In this document: one piece after another, positions 34,145 through 48,708 of the stretch
How the letters are laid out: each line of letters starts with the position of its first letter
Numbering within the stretch: the first letter of the stretch is position 1
Assembly (NCBI GenBank): GCA_936440205.1
Contig: OW387135.1
Span: forward strand, 29,862,792 to 29,926,791
Direction of reading: 5' to 3'
DNA: 64,000 nt
Source: Lepidonotus clava
Lineage: Eukaryota; Annelida; Polychaeta; Phyllodocida; Polynoidae
Position numbers and translations under genes: made by a program
Notes under the pieces: model-generated
What the model was told of the DNA's origin: nothing
Database searches by the model: none
Seen by the model: only the letters and a program-made list of their open reading frames with translations

Positions 34145-34310
34145 GGGCCTTCCATTAAGTGCGTAGGGTGGGGGGTCTGATATTTTTTTAAATTTGCGTA
34201 CATTCCTGTACAAGTCCAATGAGTATTTTAGTCTAAGGTGGGGGATGTGGAGGGGCCTGATTTTTTTGGAAATTTTGCTAAGTTCTAAATGGAAGGCCCC
34301 TTTCTAGATT
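34145..34310. mobile_element. MITE, GGGCCTTCCATT family
   Basis: The left end AGGGCCTTCCATTAAGTGCG and right end TAAATGGAAGGCCCCTT are inverted, with T-rich GTCTGATATTTTTTT and GCCTGATTTTTTTGG blocks inside. It is related to 14522-14677. Confidence 0.75.
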
Positions 34311-34335
34311 ATCAGCCGTTTCTCATGTTAAGCCT

Positions 34336-34575
34336 GGTTTACACAGTCCGATGGCTACCCTTACAAGAATTATTACGATAGTAACTCGGGAGAAGAAGGA
34401 CCGACTTTCAGAACATATTATAATGTAAACCCTAGATAAGAACACATACTGTTTGAAATATTGTCGGGCTATCCTAAGGCTGTTGGGACCCTTAAGACAA
34501 CTGTCGGGACTATCATAAGGCTTAGGATAACCATTATCATCAGATCATGACGATTTTGACGACCTGTGTAAACCC
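34336..34575. mobile_element. MITE with GGTTTACACAG ends
   Basis: The left end TGGTTTACACAGTCCG and the right end GACGACCTGTGTAAACC are inverted repeats. The interior has repeated TGTCGGGMYTATC and AAGGC words. The element may be hAT-like, but target duplication is unclear. Confidence 0.6.
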
Positions 34576-37500
34576 CCCTTGAACTAAAAATCGTTCAATG
34601 GAAACCAGCATTGATTGGCTACTCGCTCTAAGTGCTGGTAGGTTAACCGTTTGACTCTTTGCTGGTAGTGTCCCCCCCAAAAAAACATTCATTGGCAGTT
34701 AGGAACGATGCCTCGAAAAAAGAACTAATTATATGGGCAATTAAGTTGTATTTATAAAGGTATAGGGGGATAGCAGCCATCTGGCACCGACGTTAAAGAT
34801 TCTATCGCAGAGTAGGCTGGTAGGTACCAAATTTACTTGCTTCCACTTAGGTCAGGTTTCATCCACTTGGGTCGCAGCGGTTGCAATATGTTACAGTGAT
34901 GTTCCTTCAGCCCGAAACACTTCAGCACCAGCAAACACGTGCACCAATAAATGGGACAAACGCTTGCCCTTACTTTAATATGATCATTCTTTTATAATCT
35001 AGTGGCAACGTTTTAGAAAGCTACTGGTTTAAAACCTTTTAAATGTATTGAAGAACTGATTTTCCTAAATGTTTGCGAAAAAAAATATCTAAAAAACCAA
35101 AACTAGCTGCAGACTTTCTTCACCATTACCAAAGGAACATTAATACTGAAGCTCAAGCACTACCCTGCAACCTACATACATGCGCTATCTAGGCCTACAA
35201 CATTTTCTTTATCTCTTACGTCCGCTCAGCTGTTCAGTGTTGAGAAAAGGGCCGTAGGCGGAATGGATTTTTTTTTTGCAAAGGACCTCCTCCCTTTACC
35301 AGTTCCTGATCATAACCGGGCTCTACCTATTGACAAGAGAAGGGAGTTATTTCTGTATCTGTACATGCAGATCCCTACATAGAAGGAGTTATTTCACTCT
35401 TTATTTATGTACAGAACCAGACCTATGGACATGCAAGGGCATTTTTCTCTCTTTTCCATGTACACATGCAGCTAACTCGCTTGATCAGCCAATACAGATG
35501 TTCCTGAAGACCAGGGTTTTCAAAGAAGCATACCTCTCATGAAGACAGCTGTTTTAACATAGTGATTTTGGATGCTGGTTTGACTAACATTCAGTCTTAT
35601 ACGTGAGCCAATTCCTATGTAAAGCATCCTCCAACAATTAGTTTTAAAACGAAGAAATAGATGAGTGCCCCATATATAGAAATAAGGATGGAAGCAAACC
35701 TTAAACTGTTTGATTGTCAAAAGAAAAAATTGTTCAAAAGAGATAGCTTCTGTTAGCGATATACACCTGCAGTTCTAGTAGGGCGAGTTTCACACAAGGA
35801 CAATCGTAAATGCGTTTCTCACATCTCAAAATATAAGTTAAGATGTTTCTAATAATCAATAATCTTAACTCTAAATGATATATAGTTAACAACAGGAATA
35901 TAAGATCGTAAGGCTTAAACCCAATCATGAAAAAGTCAAAATATCTTAATTAAAGATACAATCCTAAAGTTACGACCAGTGTGAAACACGTTTGTTCAGA
36001 AGGGTATGATAGCCACATTGGATATATTCTATAGGCAAAGAGAACACGCATGCTCATAGTTCTCATTCAGAATTCATCAAAAAGTAATTTGTAACCAACA
36101 GTTTACTATTGTTCACTTCAAAGACCGATGCACAATTCTTTTTTATATATCACAAAACCCATTCAGAAATCAGTCCATGTATAGTCACTGGGCATGAAAA
36201 GGGAATTGAATGACCCTGTATAAGGTTGCTTGTCATGCTGAGGCTGTATCTATTTGCGGAGGTATGTATGATTGTCAATGGCCGGAACAACGCGGGAAGG
36301 CAATGGTGGTTACTGGTTACAAGGTCACTGAACGATGGCGACTGAGGGTGTTGTGTGCAGATGATGGGTGATTTAGCACAATCCGAACCGACCTCATTTA
36401 AACGTTTTATATAAATCCCTGCTGAGGAAAGATCGGCCATTGACAATACTCTCAAGTCTAGGATTAGCTTGCCGTTTATACTACGAGGAGCTGAAGTCCA
36501 TAGTACTTAAACTCCAGCACTGATTACGTGAAAGTCCTCATTACATGGACAACGTCAATGCTAAAGTATATCTCGGCTTCACCTGGTCAGCATCTAAATT
36601 GAACGACCATTTAATATTGACTGCAGGACCAGACTTCTCATCAGCGCTGCATACCTATAATTCTTTAATAGGCCGCCCACAACATACCTGTCTGTACCAA
36701 TTATGCAAAGAAAAAACACACTTATGAAGGCGTGGTATGCTTATGTTCTGTGCACCGGGTGACACTATATCAGTCTACTACTATCTCTGTAACCTGGTAA
36801 CCAATAATGTTTGAGGGCCATAGGTAGTTCTTTTTGTGCGAGCATTAATTATTATCACTCTACAACGGCGCAACAGGGATATCTTTTGGCAGACAGTATA
36901 AACGGGTGTGGGAAACATTTATCGTTTTACATCTATATCGGCAAGATGCCAGCAGACGGCGATCGAAAGGTCAATGATTATGTCACCGGAACACATGAAT
37001 TCCATCATGAAGATAAATGGCGTTTAGGGGCTATTTATTATAAGCAACTGCGGAGTAATTGTATCAATTAGGTGTATGAATTGAGTGCAACAAAATGCTT
37101 TGGCGCTTTACTTACATAATCAAATTGTAATTTTTAATGGTCCAGACAAATAAAAACCTACTTCTTTTGGTTTTACGACAAATGTCGGAGGATGACCCGT
37201 TGACACTCTACCCAACCATACTATAGGCAGCTTTGGCAATCGTCTTAAATCCAGACCGCAAATCCACAAGACCTCACCTTGCTTTATTTTCTTAGTCATA
37301 GCTGTGCGATCAGACGGTATTTGCCAACAGTCGGACAACATTCCTGCAATTTTGGCGCCAAAACTGTCTGTCCGCATCCGGACTTTCTTGCCCTGAGGGA
37401 TTTCCCCGCACCTCACCTCACCTCACCACCTGGGCAGGTCAGGTCGTAATTTTACTCACAGGAATGTCTTTTTTATACATCAGGTAGGCGATATAGGTAG

Positions 37501-40500
37501 CCCGGAGATGTTATTTCTCTTACTCTAATCTATATGGATGGAGTGAACATCCTAGACTCTAGCATGTGTCAGGTGTAAACATACGACAATGATTATATGG
37601 TAGAAGTGGGGGAGGTAGGGCTGCCAGTCGGAAGTCAGTGTTAATCAAGTAGATACCTAGTCTGCTGGGAGTCTGCTATGTTGGTAATGACATGGTCATG
37701 TTGGCCACTTATCGGGCAATAAAAAGTTGCCTGTGTTGGTATAGACTCCTATCATCGACAGACCAGTGACATTGTGTCTAAACATGTGTTTACCCCCATG
37801 ATTCTGCACCGATACCTCCCCCATGTTAGCTTAAAACTACTGGTTCATATATCTATTACTGCATTTACATAACCCAATTGATCCCCGACAGCGGACATTT
37901 CAGCAAGCACTTACCGCAGGATACTATCACAATGAGATATATATATGAACGCTCGCCCATAAATTGACCCTGTTTGACCCTATATGTGCAGGCATCTTAT
38001 CGCACGCGACCGTGACTGATTGTGAGAAAATAAGTGTATTGTAATGCGAACAAATGTAGTCAGCCTCACCTTTTATTCCCCGGCGACATGTCCATATGCA
38101 TTTTTTGGTATCCTCCCAGATAGGTACTCACATCCTCATAATAAGGTCATTAAGGATGTTCCATCGGCACTCTATGCTATACCTTAATGCATCAGCGGGG
38201 AAAGTAACATGTGTCCTCCCGAGACGGAGACCTCATGTATGTATCCATCCCTACTAGTCATTTACCACGTGGTCGCTGAGGTGGTAAATAAATAAACGTG
38301 TGTCTGCGTCCCAGGGCGCCGATGATTGTACTTTTCCCTCTGCATTACCTGATTACTACATCCAAGTGGTGCCTGTCTCTGTCAGACAGTAGGCCTGCCT
38401 CCTCCCAGCTGGTGGCTCACTGTAGGAGTTTCTCCGAGGACTTTGACGTGGAGATTGTTGGCCGTGCCGCCCGGAGTGAGGGCAGGCGGTCGGCGGGCGG
38501 TGAAGAGGCGGGCGGCGGCCGTTACAGCCGGGCTGCCCACGCCATGTGTATGTAGTACGCTACTAGTAGTAGTCCAACTGGGGGGTTGATGCCTGCCTCC
38601 TGACGAGGTGGGAAGTGTGTGAGTGGCGTATCCGCAGGTCTCTCTCCTCCCTCCTCCTCCCTCTCACAGCAGCTCGGTGGGCCCTGCTGCTGCTGCCGAT
38701 CCTTCATCCACCTCGGAGCCTCTCCATTAGTTCACTCGTTCTTCCACATTTCTACTAATTCTATCTATTCAATTGTTAATGTACTTATTTATCTTGAATA
38801 GCGGTTTTTACGCCTGCAAAGTGATAACTTATCAATTGCTTTTTCCATCACTTAAATCGTAGGATGAGATAGTTTTTCCAGTCTTCACTGGTAACCGAAA
38901 ATAAGATATAACTAACAACTTAATAGCTTTGAGTAAGTGAAATGAACTTTACTTTGCACTAAACATTGATAATTCATTTAGATAGCCATGCTCGGTATAC
39001 TGTTTTTCTTGCGACTGACCCTTTTCATGCTAATTTCAAAGGTAAAATTGGTGTGACTGTGTATTTAATCAGTATCGTTCACATTTGTCTAACCTACTAA
39101 TTACAGCAATAGTCATATTGCTTTTTAGGTCCATATCATTCTTAGAAACGCACCTGAGGGTATATTATATATTGGATTCCTAAGATTCTCTCTATAGCTA
39201 CTATCGTCAGAAGCACCATCTGTGCTCACCTTAGTGCGAACCCCCACGCATAGAATTTAGTTCATGGTAGGTCTGCATGGCCTTCTTACTGTGTGTCACC
39301 ACAACAACTTAGTGGTTTACAAACAATCCTTCAGACCTCTCAGGAGCAATGTGACTGCCACTCCATCTTGGGGTGACCTGACGAGGGTTCGGGAAAGTGG
39401 TGTGAAACATTTAATGCGTCTGTATGTGTAATAAGGGAGCATTGAACTGGGAGGAGAGTGGTGGCCCAGTGAATCTTTTCCGGTCGTTAGCGGGTAGCAG
39501 GGCGTGAAGAATGATGGATAGTTGTAACACATATATGGCTACCTTTTGGTGCAACACACAGGGCGAACTATCACAGGACGAACATTAACAAAGTCGTCAG
39601 ATGGTTTGGTACTTCAAAGCCAGTCCAGCTTGGATGATAAATGCACTATGTATGTAGTTAAATGTTGATTGCTTTTTGTCAAACCATAATAGTTTACAAT
39701 TGCAAGTGTAGTAAAAAAGAATGATTTAAACTATTGAACTTGGCACCTGTCGCTGGTGCTCTTGTGTCGCCTTGTACATCTGTTTGACTTGACCTCATAC
39801 CACATGTAGGTGAAAGGTAACGGTCCTTAGGTTATCACGCAATAGGGTTACGCTTGAGAAGAAGACGCCGCCTTTCCGGTGATGTCACCTATCACCACCG
39901 ACCCCGACGGCCTTTGATATATAAGTAGTATTAGAAATGTGCATTCTGTATCTGCCATATGCTATATAAAGAAGGTTTTTCGGTATAATACCACGTATAA
40001 ACGGAACTGGGTTTTGCATAACAAAGGGGTTCACATATTTGTTAATGTTCCTGATTCGCGTCGATATGACGTTATTCATAGATTTTATCTCCATAATTCA
40101 AGGTTAAGAAGTAAATCCCCACAAGAGGATGTGCTATCTGTATGCTTGTAATAAGAGAAATGACAAGAGGAATAACGAGTGATTTCATGGAGAGGGATGG
40201 TCGTCTAGTCGACCTCAATCCACCTCTACGCCTCATGGGACCCTGGCCACAACTATCGTCAGATAGGATTAATAAGTGTCCCAAAACATTATTTATGCCC
40301 AGTGGACCTGGACGTCCCAATGACACACTAAGTGAGAGACAGCCGATATGGCCGACCCGGGTGGCCGGCCCGCCACCCTGCCGGCGATAGGCATGCCACT
40401 GCTCAATAAAATATTTGCGAGTCTCTGACCGCATCTGCCTACAGTAACAACGCACTGATTGACGGGCAGGGGGCGCCACCCTCTGCCCCATGTATACAAA

Positions 40501-43500
40501 CTATTTCAGGACCGGGAGGGCTGAACGAGGGTCCTGGTTTAATAGGTTCACTGGAATGCGGTCAGAGGGGGGTGGATAGGGCTGCTGTAGGCACAGGGTG
40601 GTGTCTACACCTGAGAAGGCTAAGTCAATTGGTTTTCCGACTAGAATCTTGTATTTTGAGCGCCTATATATTTTCCCCCCAATATGATATGTTGATTATA
40701 GACTTTCTGATAAGTGATGCGTGAGCGTACAGTCTTGTGAAAAGAACACAACAGGATGGTGGTTTTGAGTGGTTGTAGAGGGTGAAATGTGTTTCCCTGT
40801 GTCAGGAAAGTTTTTACTTGGCCTAACTTAACCACATACGCGTCACTTGATAGGTTGAGCTGCCTTGGAGAAGGGGACCGCCTACTAGGTTAATGTATGT
40901 GGGGGGTATCAAGAGATGAACACTAACTACAAGGGCAGATGGAGGCATTTAAAAAGATTGGGGCATATTCTTAGAATTTGAGCTGCATATTTATTTGATA
41001 TAACAAATTAAGGTATTTTTGGCAAAGTATGGGGGCAAGGTCAGATCTATCACACATGTTAATGTGGAAGTATATAAATAAGATATTACATGTGTACCTG
41101 TCCATCTATGATAAACGACATCACTGACTTTTGCAAAAGTCTGAATGACAAATCAGTTCTCGACCACATTGTCCAACTGACCTGACCTCGACCGTCCGGG
41201 GGGGGGGCACTTGAGTTCTGAAAGGTAGCCACTGCCAAACAGCCCCACGAAATGGGGGTAGTGGGTGTCAAAATTGAGGGGCGGTCAGTCCCTTGGAAGG
41301 CATAAGGGGCGGTGAAATACTTCTGTACTACAATATTGCCACTCCGTTACTATAATTATGTGGTTTCACCATAGAACATATTGGAAATACTATCAGGATT
41401 TTCAAGAAGCAAACGAGACGGATTTTTTTTTGTCTATTTCCATTCTTTTTTGGTAGGGGGGTGCCTGTATCCCCTCAACAACCTGTGAACCAAAGCAGTC
41501 TGTCTTGAAATGTAGGGTGGTAGTTTGGCCGTGGGTAGTACCCCTCAAAGAGTCAGTGCCCCCCCCCCCCCCACACACACACACACACCCGGGTGTAGAC
41601 CCCAGAGGCACCAGAACCAAGGGCAACCCAGTCATAATAAAAATCTCTACGTGGCCATAGGTTAAAACATTTTAAGATTGAGACAATTCTGAATAGACAA
41701 TTGTCATTGGAGGTCGCATGCGCCCCTCCAATTGTCCTGAAAGATTGATACAAATTGTTCCAAAGGCGCCCCCTTTTCAAATTCAAGTCATTGATCTGCT
41801 ACTACTGTACCCATTTTACTTTCTTCCTAATACATCAAAGAGCTTCGCCGTTATCAAACGTTTAAAAGTGAGTTGCATCATAGGGACACTGCCCTAGATC
41901 TTTTAGGTGATAATCATTGTTTAGGAAATGATATGTCCACTAATTTAAAACCCAAATTAATCGTCAGTGCTCATCTTATTACTTTTTCATCATAGAGTAA
42001 ATAACGGATACATCTTAAAATAGCATATTCATGTAAACTGTGGGTAACGGTGAAGTGTTGATTTCCGTTATCTACTTATCAGCTACTTAAGAAATTCGAC
42101 ATGAAAAGAGATTCATTGGGTAATCATTAGTAATCATGTGGTTGCTGGGTCGGATTTCACCGTCGATAATAGCTATAAGTATTTGCCTCATTCTTCATAG
42201 TTAACCTGATAACGGGGAGCTATTAAGTATGTGAGACCTCAGTTAAACCTCATGCCAGAGGTTGATACTTGGCCGTCCTTCAGACAAGGGACAGCTTCCA
42301 CTTGAAGGTTGTAGCAAAACCACTTGCGCACTTTTGGAGTGATGTTGGCCCATATTTTAGTTGTTCAATCAAACTTTGACGGCATACAGCCCCTCCATGG
42401 ATTTTATGTCGCCACAATTGATATGAGTAAATCGAGTTTCTCATTTCCGTCGATATTATTTACAAGGCTTATCTGAAAGGGAAAAAAAGAAAATTATAGA
42501 AAATATCCGTAAAGTAGCAATAACTTAGTTGCTGCCTGCTAGGGTAGGAAATGGAATGGAATCGGTTTTGTGCATAGATATGACAAGTCCTGCGGGGCCG
42601 GCCGAAGGCTGATATCCCTAGCACACCTTTGGTTGCTAACCCATCTTGGACCCCCTCCCCAGTTGGTTATATATTTATCACACCATAGCAGACTATTTGA
42701 GTGAAACTGTGAAGCTTAGCTTCACTGACCTCACACCACCTTTCTTCCGCCAAAACCAATTTCCCTATCGCCCTCCAGAGTAATAACACTTTGGTTACAA
42801 CCCTCCGTGTTTTAATGCTGCATTCTTGACTGCTTAACCTGTATCACCCCAGGTGCTGATAGAGTAACTTATCACGAGTGTCTATGTATCTATATTCTTT
42901 GTATGTAGTAACACTTAGTAGGATGCTAATAGTCGAAAGTAAGCTGTCCCCAGATATGATATTTTTAACATTCATTGTTTTCCAAACCCAAAGTCACCAT
43001 TTCTTGGCACATCAGTCAATATGCCAATATGCATCAGTGAAATGGAAAACACCTGGTTGCAAAAGGGGAAGTTGTTTTCCTCATTGGCAATCACCACTAT
43101 CAATAGCCTGAATAATATCCATGTTTGTGCATTGACAGCTCCTTAGCTGATTCTCAATTAGGAAACCGGTCTTTCTTATTGATAGTGTCAGACAGCCAAT
43201 TATTCTGGGTCCCTTTATAGGGGTAGTGGTGTAGGTCAAGAGCCGACCTGCAACCACCTCTCAGTGAGTATAATTTTCCATTACTGGGCGGATAAATAAG
43301 GATTAGTATGACATGTTGACATCCCCAAAAGTTCTGCTTGCTTTATCAATTCTGAGCAAGATATCAAGTATTGATTGACATTTACAGCCCTGACAATCTT
43401 TGAATTGACGGTTTACTTTTCCTAACAGCCTACAGTATATTAGCAAAAAAAATCTTTTTCTTGTTGTGACTGTTTGCATAGGAGTAAATATTAGAGGTCT

Positions 43501-43606
43501 GTTGACAAAGCGAGGTAAATAATGGTATGTAGTAGATGTAATATGGCGTGAATTGTAATGGGTGAGCAAGGTTGGTTACAATGTCTGCAATGTGGAAAAA
43601 CAGGGT
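34576..43606. other. Long intergenic stretch, no proven gene
   Basis: The contents are a weak inverted-repeat element (about 35785-35990, CGAGTTTCACAC / GTGTGAAACACG), a GC-rich patch at 38440-38700, a C14 run followed by (AC)n at 41559-41588, and poly-G near 41198. A 98-codon open minus-strand frame (37120-37416) has no recognisable domain. No exon chain could be built. Confidence 0.5.
38440..38700. promoter_or_regulatory. GC/CpG-rich patch
   Basis: GGCGGTCGGCGGGCGGTGAA and neighbouring sequence stand out from AT-rich flanks, followed by a CTCCTCC/CTGCTGC tract. It could be a promoter-proximal CpG patch. No adjacent exon is recognised. Confidence 0.25.
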
Positions 43607-43648
43607 AATATATATATATATATACAATATATATATATATATATATAT
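43607..43648. repeat. (AT)n microsatellite
   Basis: Alternating TA with one short interruption. Confidence 0.95.
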
Positions 43649-44744
43649 AATACAAATAGCAAGACATCAGAACCAGAACCAAATCAGAAGACGTGTATTG
43701 TTCAGTCGGGGATTTAGATAAAACACTCCAGACTATCATCCCATTAGTGCAGTCGGAATGACTGGACAAAAATGACAAGACATCTGGTCTAGCCTAGGTG
43801 GTAATTACTAGGCCGATGTCTTGTAGATGCCGCAATGAACAATGATGGTGGTCACACCTTGTATTACATATATGAATAGATGACTTTTTGTCTCTTTCTG
43901 AATGGAATTTTCTGGTTTTTATGAAAGTAGCACAGGCATTTGGTGCGTATCACCATATAAGGAATAATCGAGTAACTTTACGTGCAATGAGCAAATTGTT
44001 CTTCCATTCCAAGAGGAATGAAATCCCATGAGAACCATTCTGGTAGTGGTCACAAAAGCTGCATTTAACTCATAAAACAGCAGTAGGCCTACTAAGATGT
44101 TACCTCATATTTCCGACATAGAAAAGGTAAAGTAAAACATAAGTCATGCCAGTTGTGTTTTATACGAAATGAAGTTAATGAAACGTTGCTTTTGCTTTTG
44201 AAAAAAGAAGACAGGAGGAAAGAAAAAGGCAGCCATTGGACCAATCGAAGCAATCGCTTTTAATATGAGCCAACCCTCGTTAACAGGAGTCATTGGCCTG
44301 TCCATGTTAGCTCCTGCCGGATGCTTTTTACTTTATTGCGAAGGTTTCTTTTGTCATTCTTGATGGCATTAATTTAGTCAATGATCTGTTGTTGTGACAG
44401 GGGAGAAGGAGAGGTCCAAAAGCTTCTAGCAGGTCAAAGGTAGTGTTTTTGAGAAGAAGAATCTGCGCCGAATGTATAGATTTGCATTTCCCTATTTTCA
44501 TACCAAAAGTATGCTCATGTTTCCCTTGTTGGTGTCCCTGTAGCATTGACCAAATAAACGATCTTGAAATTGATATCTTCATGACCTCTCCATCTCTATG
44601 TACCTTGAAACAATTTCTTCTTTTCATTTCTAAATTCAGAATACCAGTATTACTACAAATACCCATATCACCAGAATATCCCAGGCAGTCATACCAGAAT
44701 ACGACTACATCTCCATCGCGAATGACATCAAAATTAGTTTTTAC

Positions 44745-45140
44745 CATTAACTATTTTTTACAATAGCTTTCGTTTCCTTCCCCAAAAAGAGTAGTATAAA
44801 AGCAAAAATAACCATGACAATTTGGTTGACAAATTGCTCCTGACATTTGTGAAATGAAGTAAATATTAATAGCCTTTTCCCAAGAGGAACCAATACTATA
44901 ACAGCGATAACGCATATCAGAACAGTACATAATGCCCAACCCTCTATTGCCTTAAAATGTCAAATTTTGAGTGACTGGCAAACCTTATAATCTGCGAACT
45001 GATCAAATTGAACAAGTCATCATGTTTCAGTAGTACTTTGTGACGCAGGAAAACATAATCTTTGCTTAAATGAGTTAACTTATGGAGCCTTGGCCTGCTC
45101 ATACGATATTATTTTGTCTAACCCTTGCCCTATCCCAAGA
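44745..45140 (-). repeat. Dispersed sequence, copy 2, possible exon of a membrane protein
   Basis: Homologous to 89-500. On the minus strand, after a possible acceptor (GACATTTTAAG, border about 44952), one frame reads AIEGWALCTVLICVIAVIVL, then FHKCQEQFVNQIV and MVIFAFILLFLGKE. That is two hydrophobic segments around a Cys-containing loop, ending in a stop near 44750. The homology extends into non-coding flank, so a duplicated segment or mobile element is more likely than conserved coding alone. A further open frame (44328-44747, 139 codons) follows on the same strand. Confidence 0.45.
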
Positions 45141-48100
45141 TATTTACAAGCTAGGATAGGCTTATTCAAAATATCCCTGACTTGAACTCCTCTCATAACC
45201 ACACCCCTTACTTCCCTATGCCACACCCCTCATCCCATCTGCTGCGATCTCTTGTTGAACCTGAACTAAAGATACACATAAATTCAGGGTGGGCAAGGCT
45301 TATGCTAATGAGGGTTGAGGATTTGATTATGTAGGAGGTGTGGCAAATGGAGGGGAGAGAATGATGTTTTGAGTTTGCACTTTCATTTAGTTTTCTAGTA
45401 TTTTTATTGTCTGGTATCCTGGTATTTATTTGGACAACCTCGTTTTTTTCCTTAATCAATGCGTATCTTGATGAAAATTAAATATTTCAGTGAAAAATTG
45501 AGAGTATTTTAGGGGTGGTGTTACCGTTTTACTTACTATAGAAAAAACTAATTGAAAAATTAATAAGAACACGTAACTTATTTAGGGATGAAAATACAGA
45601 AATTCCACTCAAAAGGCGTATACTCATCACTTTGAGAGCCGTCATAGAAACATCATCTCATCCCTAGTCTGACTATTGGGAGACAACCAATGTAATATCA
45701 GACACTATATTATTTGCTGTATTCTTGTCAAAGGAACGACAAACGTCTTTTTGCTTCGCACTTCAGATTGATTACATAGTGTATTAGCTTGATATAAAAC
45801 ACTCAGAGTTTTTTGTGAAGTCAGAAGGATACAGCATTTTCTTTCCGTAGACATCTTATTAATTTGACTTGTTTTCCTGGTGGGATGGTCTACATGAGAG
45901 TAGTTATAATATCTGACTTAGAACATCTGCTTGATAAAGGAAGCTGCCCAAAGGGCTTGTTGTCTCAAGGGAAGTTGTCCCAGCGATAGTTGTCCTAAAG
46001 GAAAGCTGTCTCGTCAGTGATTGTTCTGTTACAAAGATTATAGGGGCCTATATGACAATCAAAATTGTTGGCCATCACCAAACTGATGCATCGGATGTTA
46101 AACTAATTCGAAATTGAATCAAGTGTATGGTCACATAATTGCCTAGTTACATGACCTTTCCATTCAGCTGCATTGTCGTTGTGATAATTGCTTGTTACAA
46201 GTTTGTGTAAGCAATCATTATACTTAGTTGTCATCAAATCGAATGTAAACATGCTTGAAAAAAATCTAATTTTTCATTCGATTTTCCACTTTCCCAAAGT
46301 TCAAGTCAACCAACTCAGTGAACAGCTAGGCCTATACCTGTCCCTGAGCTAAAACATAATATCAGTATCAGCTGATTATATGTTGACCAGGATTACATAA
46401 CATATTCTTTCCTGATCAATTTCAAGTTATCTGAAATGTCTGTATATCGGATCCTCATAAAAAAACTCTTCGTTCTATTTTTCAGCAAACTCAGAAATAT
46501 GAAAAATGATTGAGAGAGACATTAAAAGGTTATACACACTTTTGGGCACTGTACCCCAATTATCATTGATCTGCTTCAGCATATAGAATTTCCCATGGGG
46601 AAATCTACTTTTACATCTCAGCCACAGAATTCGGTGAATCTGGTGAATCTGCGCTCCCTTTACGCCATTCCTGAGCCTACAAGAAGCGTTTGATAGGATT
46701 AATCCGCCCAAGCCAGTGGGTGCCGTCAGAAAGGGGGGTGTCATCAAGACCAGCCGGCTGGAATAGTAATTTCACCTGTTCTGATACGCCAATCTCCTTA
46801 CCCTCATCACGCAGACACTGACCATGTCTATCAGACGACTGCCTCGTGATACGGCGCCCTTTTGGGTAGAAAATAAGAAGCGATTCCCCGGGTCTATCTG
46901 GTTTTCTCCAGGAGTACTGGGCTGGGGCCCTGGAGGACGCCAGCGGCCCATCGCAGGGCAATCTCCGTGCGCACTTACCGAGGTTCTTTATCGAGGTTGT
47001 TCATGTTGTGACTGCTCCACGGTCTGGTATCATCATTAACGTGGGCATGGACGTGGAAAGGGTAAACGTGGGTGTGGCACACGGGGGTAAAGAATGGAGA
47101 ATAAAGGGCACATAAAAGAGGGAAGAATAAATAAATCATTAAAAAACAGAGAGGGATGCGACAGGATTCCGCGAAATGTTTGAGACCCCTTGTTGGGTAG
47201 ATTGGTTAAAAGATGTATTACGAAGAGTAAACAACAGGGATGGAATCGGACTGAAACAGTACCAAAAGGGCATCTTTTGCCCCTCCCCCCTCCCTTTACA
47301 CCTTTATATATATGGAAGCTCTGTTTTGGACGCCAAGGTAATTAGATTCTATTCTGAAGTAATTGTCTTCGACTTTCATTACACATAGGGACTAATTCAG
47401 TCAGCCTCTCTTTACGTTACAGTCGTCTTTTATCCCATTTGACACTCAGCCATGACGTACATTCTACCGAAATGAAGTAATAGCCCTTTTATACGGGCCC
47501 TTTATGCCATGATGGAAGCACGTGTTTTGACCGACAACTCACTTATGAAATCCCCTCGCCTATATAATATTGTTTGGCCGACATTTTTTACATTGCTATC
47601 ACCCAGTACAAACATGAAAACTCTCTTCCTTTTAGATGTCACTTGGGAATTGTGCAGACCGAACGGAAAGCACGGAATCTGATTGCTGTGAGAGAAGAAA
47701 GTGGGAGCATATCGGACATCGATCGTTTTCTAGAAAGGTCTGTAATCACATTTTGAGTTCCAGTCTAGACCATTGTCTCATTTCATACGTCCGAATTATC
47801 AGCTGAAGGAACGGACCATTTAGTCTCATTCTTGATATGTGAGGATGTACATGATTATATATCTTTAATATGTCTGAGATCATTTTATGCCACTGGAGGC
47901 AACTATGACAAATGACAACTATAGGCCCTGTGCTATATTATGGTCATCGTTCTTTCTGGCATATATGCACTGTCACGTGACGCTTTCATAACAAGTTATG
48001 ATGACTAATTATTTCATTCTTAATAAAGTAATTTCCTTAATTCTGAGTTAATACAGGTCTCAAAAACGTGGTCATGATTTTCGTTCAGTCAGCTATGTAT

Positions 48101-48708
48101 AAAGAATGTAAATAAAGCTTAAAAATGCAATACATGCAAATATAAGTTTACGTTCCACCCGGTATTCTGTGTTGAAAAGACGACAAGCTGATATAAATCT
48201 CAAAGATGAGAGTGAAGAATAATTATTGTCGAATTAGTTATTCTAACATCAAAACGCTTATGTTAGGATTTCCCGGTGTTAAAGCTGCAGTCTTAAAAAT
48301 GTTGAAGAACTATATCCTCCAAGAGCATCTCTCAATGTAACCCACTTAGATCCGAGCAGCTGTGAGTAACTGAGTAACTCAGACTCAACAATCGCGGCTC
48401 TGGTTAAATACCCAAGGGCCGTTACCTTAATTGATTTAGACTAATTCGATTGCTTTAACCATTAGGACGGCATTAATTCGTCAGCCATCCACAAACTTCC
48501 AAAACATCAAGTGTTGCGCCTCCGGGTTTAAGCTTAATTTATTTGGTTTGGAGCTAACTGAAAGTAATACTCATTCATTTTAAGCTAAACTGCACTTCTA
48601 TGCTCCAGTTTTCACAGCGTATTTAATTGATATATTTTTTCGATGATTTTCTGTTGATATATGACGCTGATATGATGGCGAAGATATTAAATTTTAGTGC
48701 TTGTCACT
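45141..48708. other. Intergenic DNA
   Basis: About 45950-46015 holds degenerate units of the 2.7-3.7-kb array (AAGTTGTCCCAGCGATAGTTGTCCT). A GC-richer patch at 46680-47040 includes a minus-strand ATGAACAACC...CCTCG|GTAAGT that could be a tiny first exon. Nothing else is supported. Confidence 0.4.

Noticed and set aside
37120-37416. 98-codon open minus-strand frame (GKKVRMRTDSFGAKIAGM)
   Set aside because: Composition looks coding, but there is no ATG start, no convincing acceptor and no known family.
40072-40499. 139-codon minus-strand ORF
   Set aside because: No domain, low-complexity start, and no splice or promoter signals.
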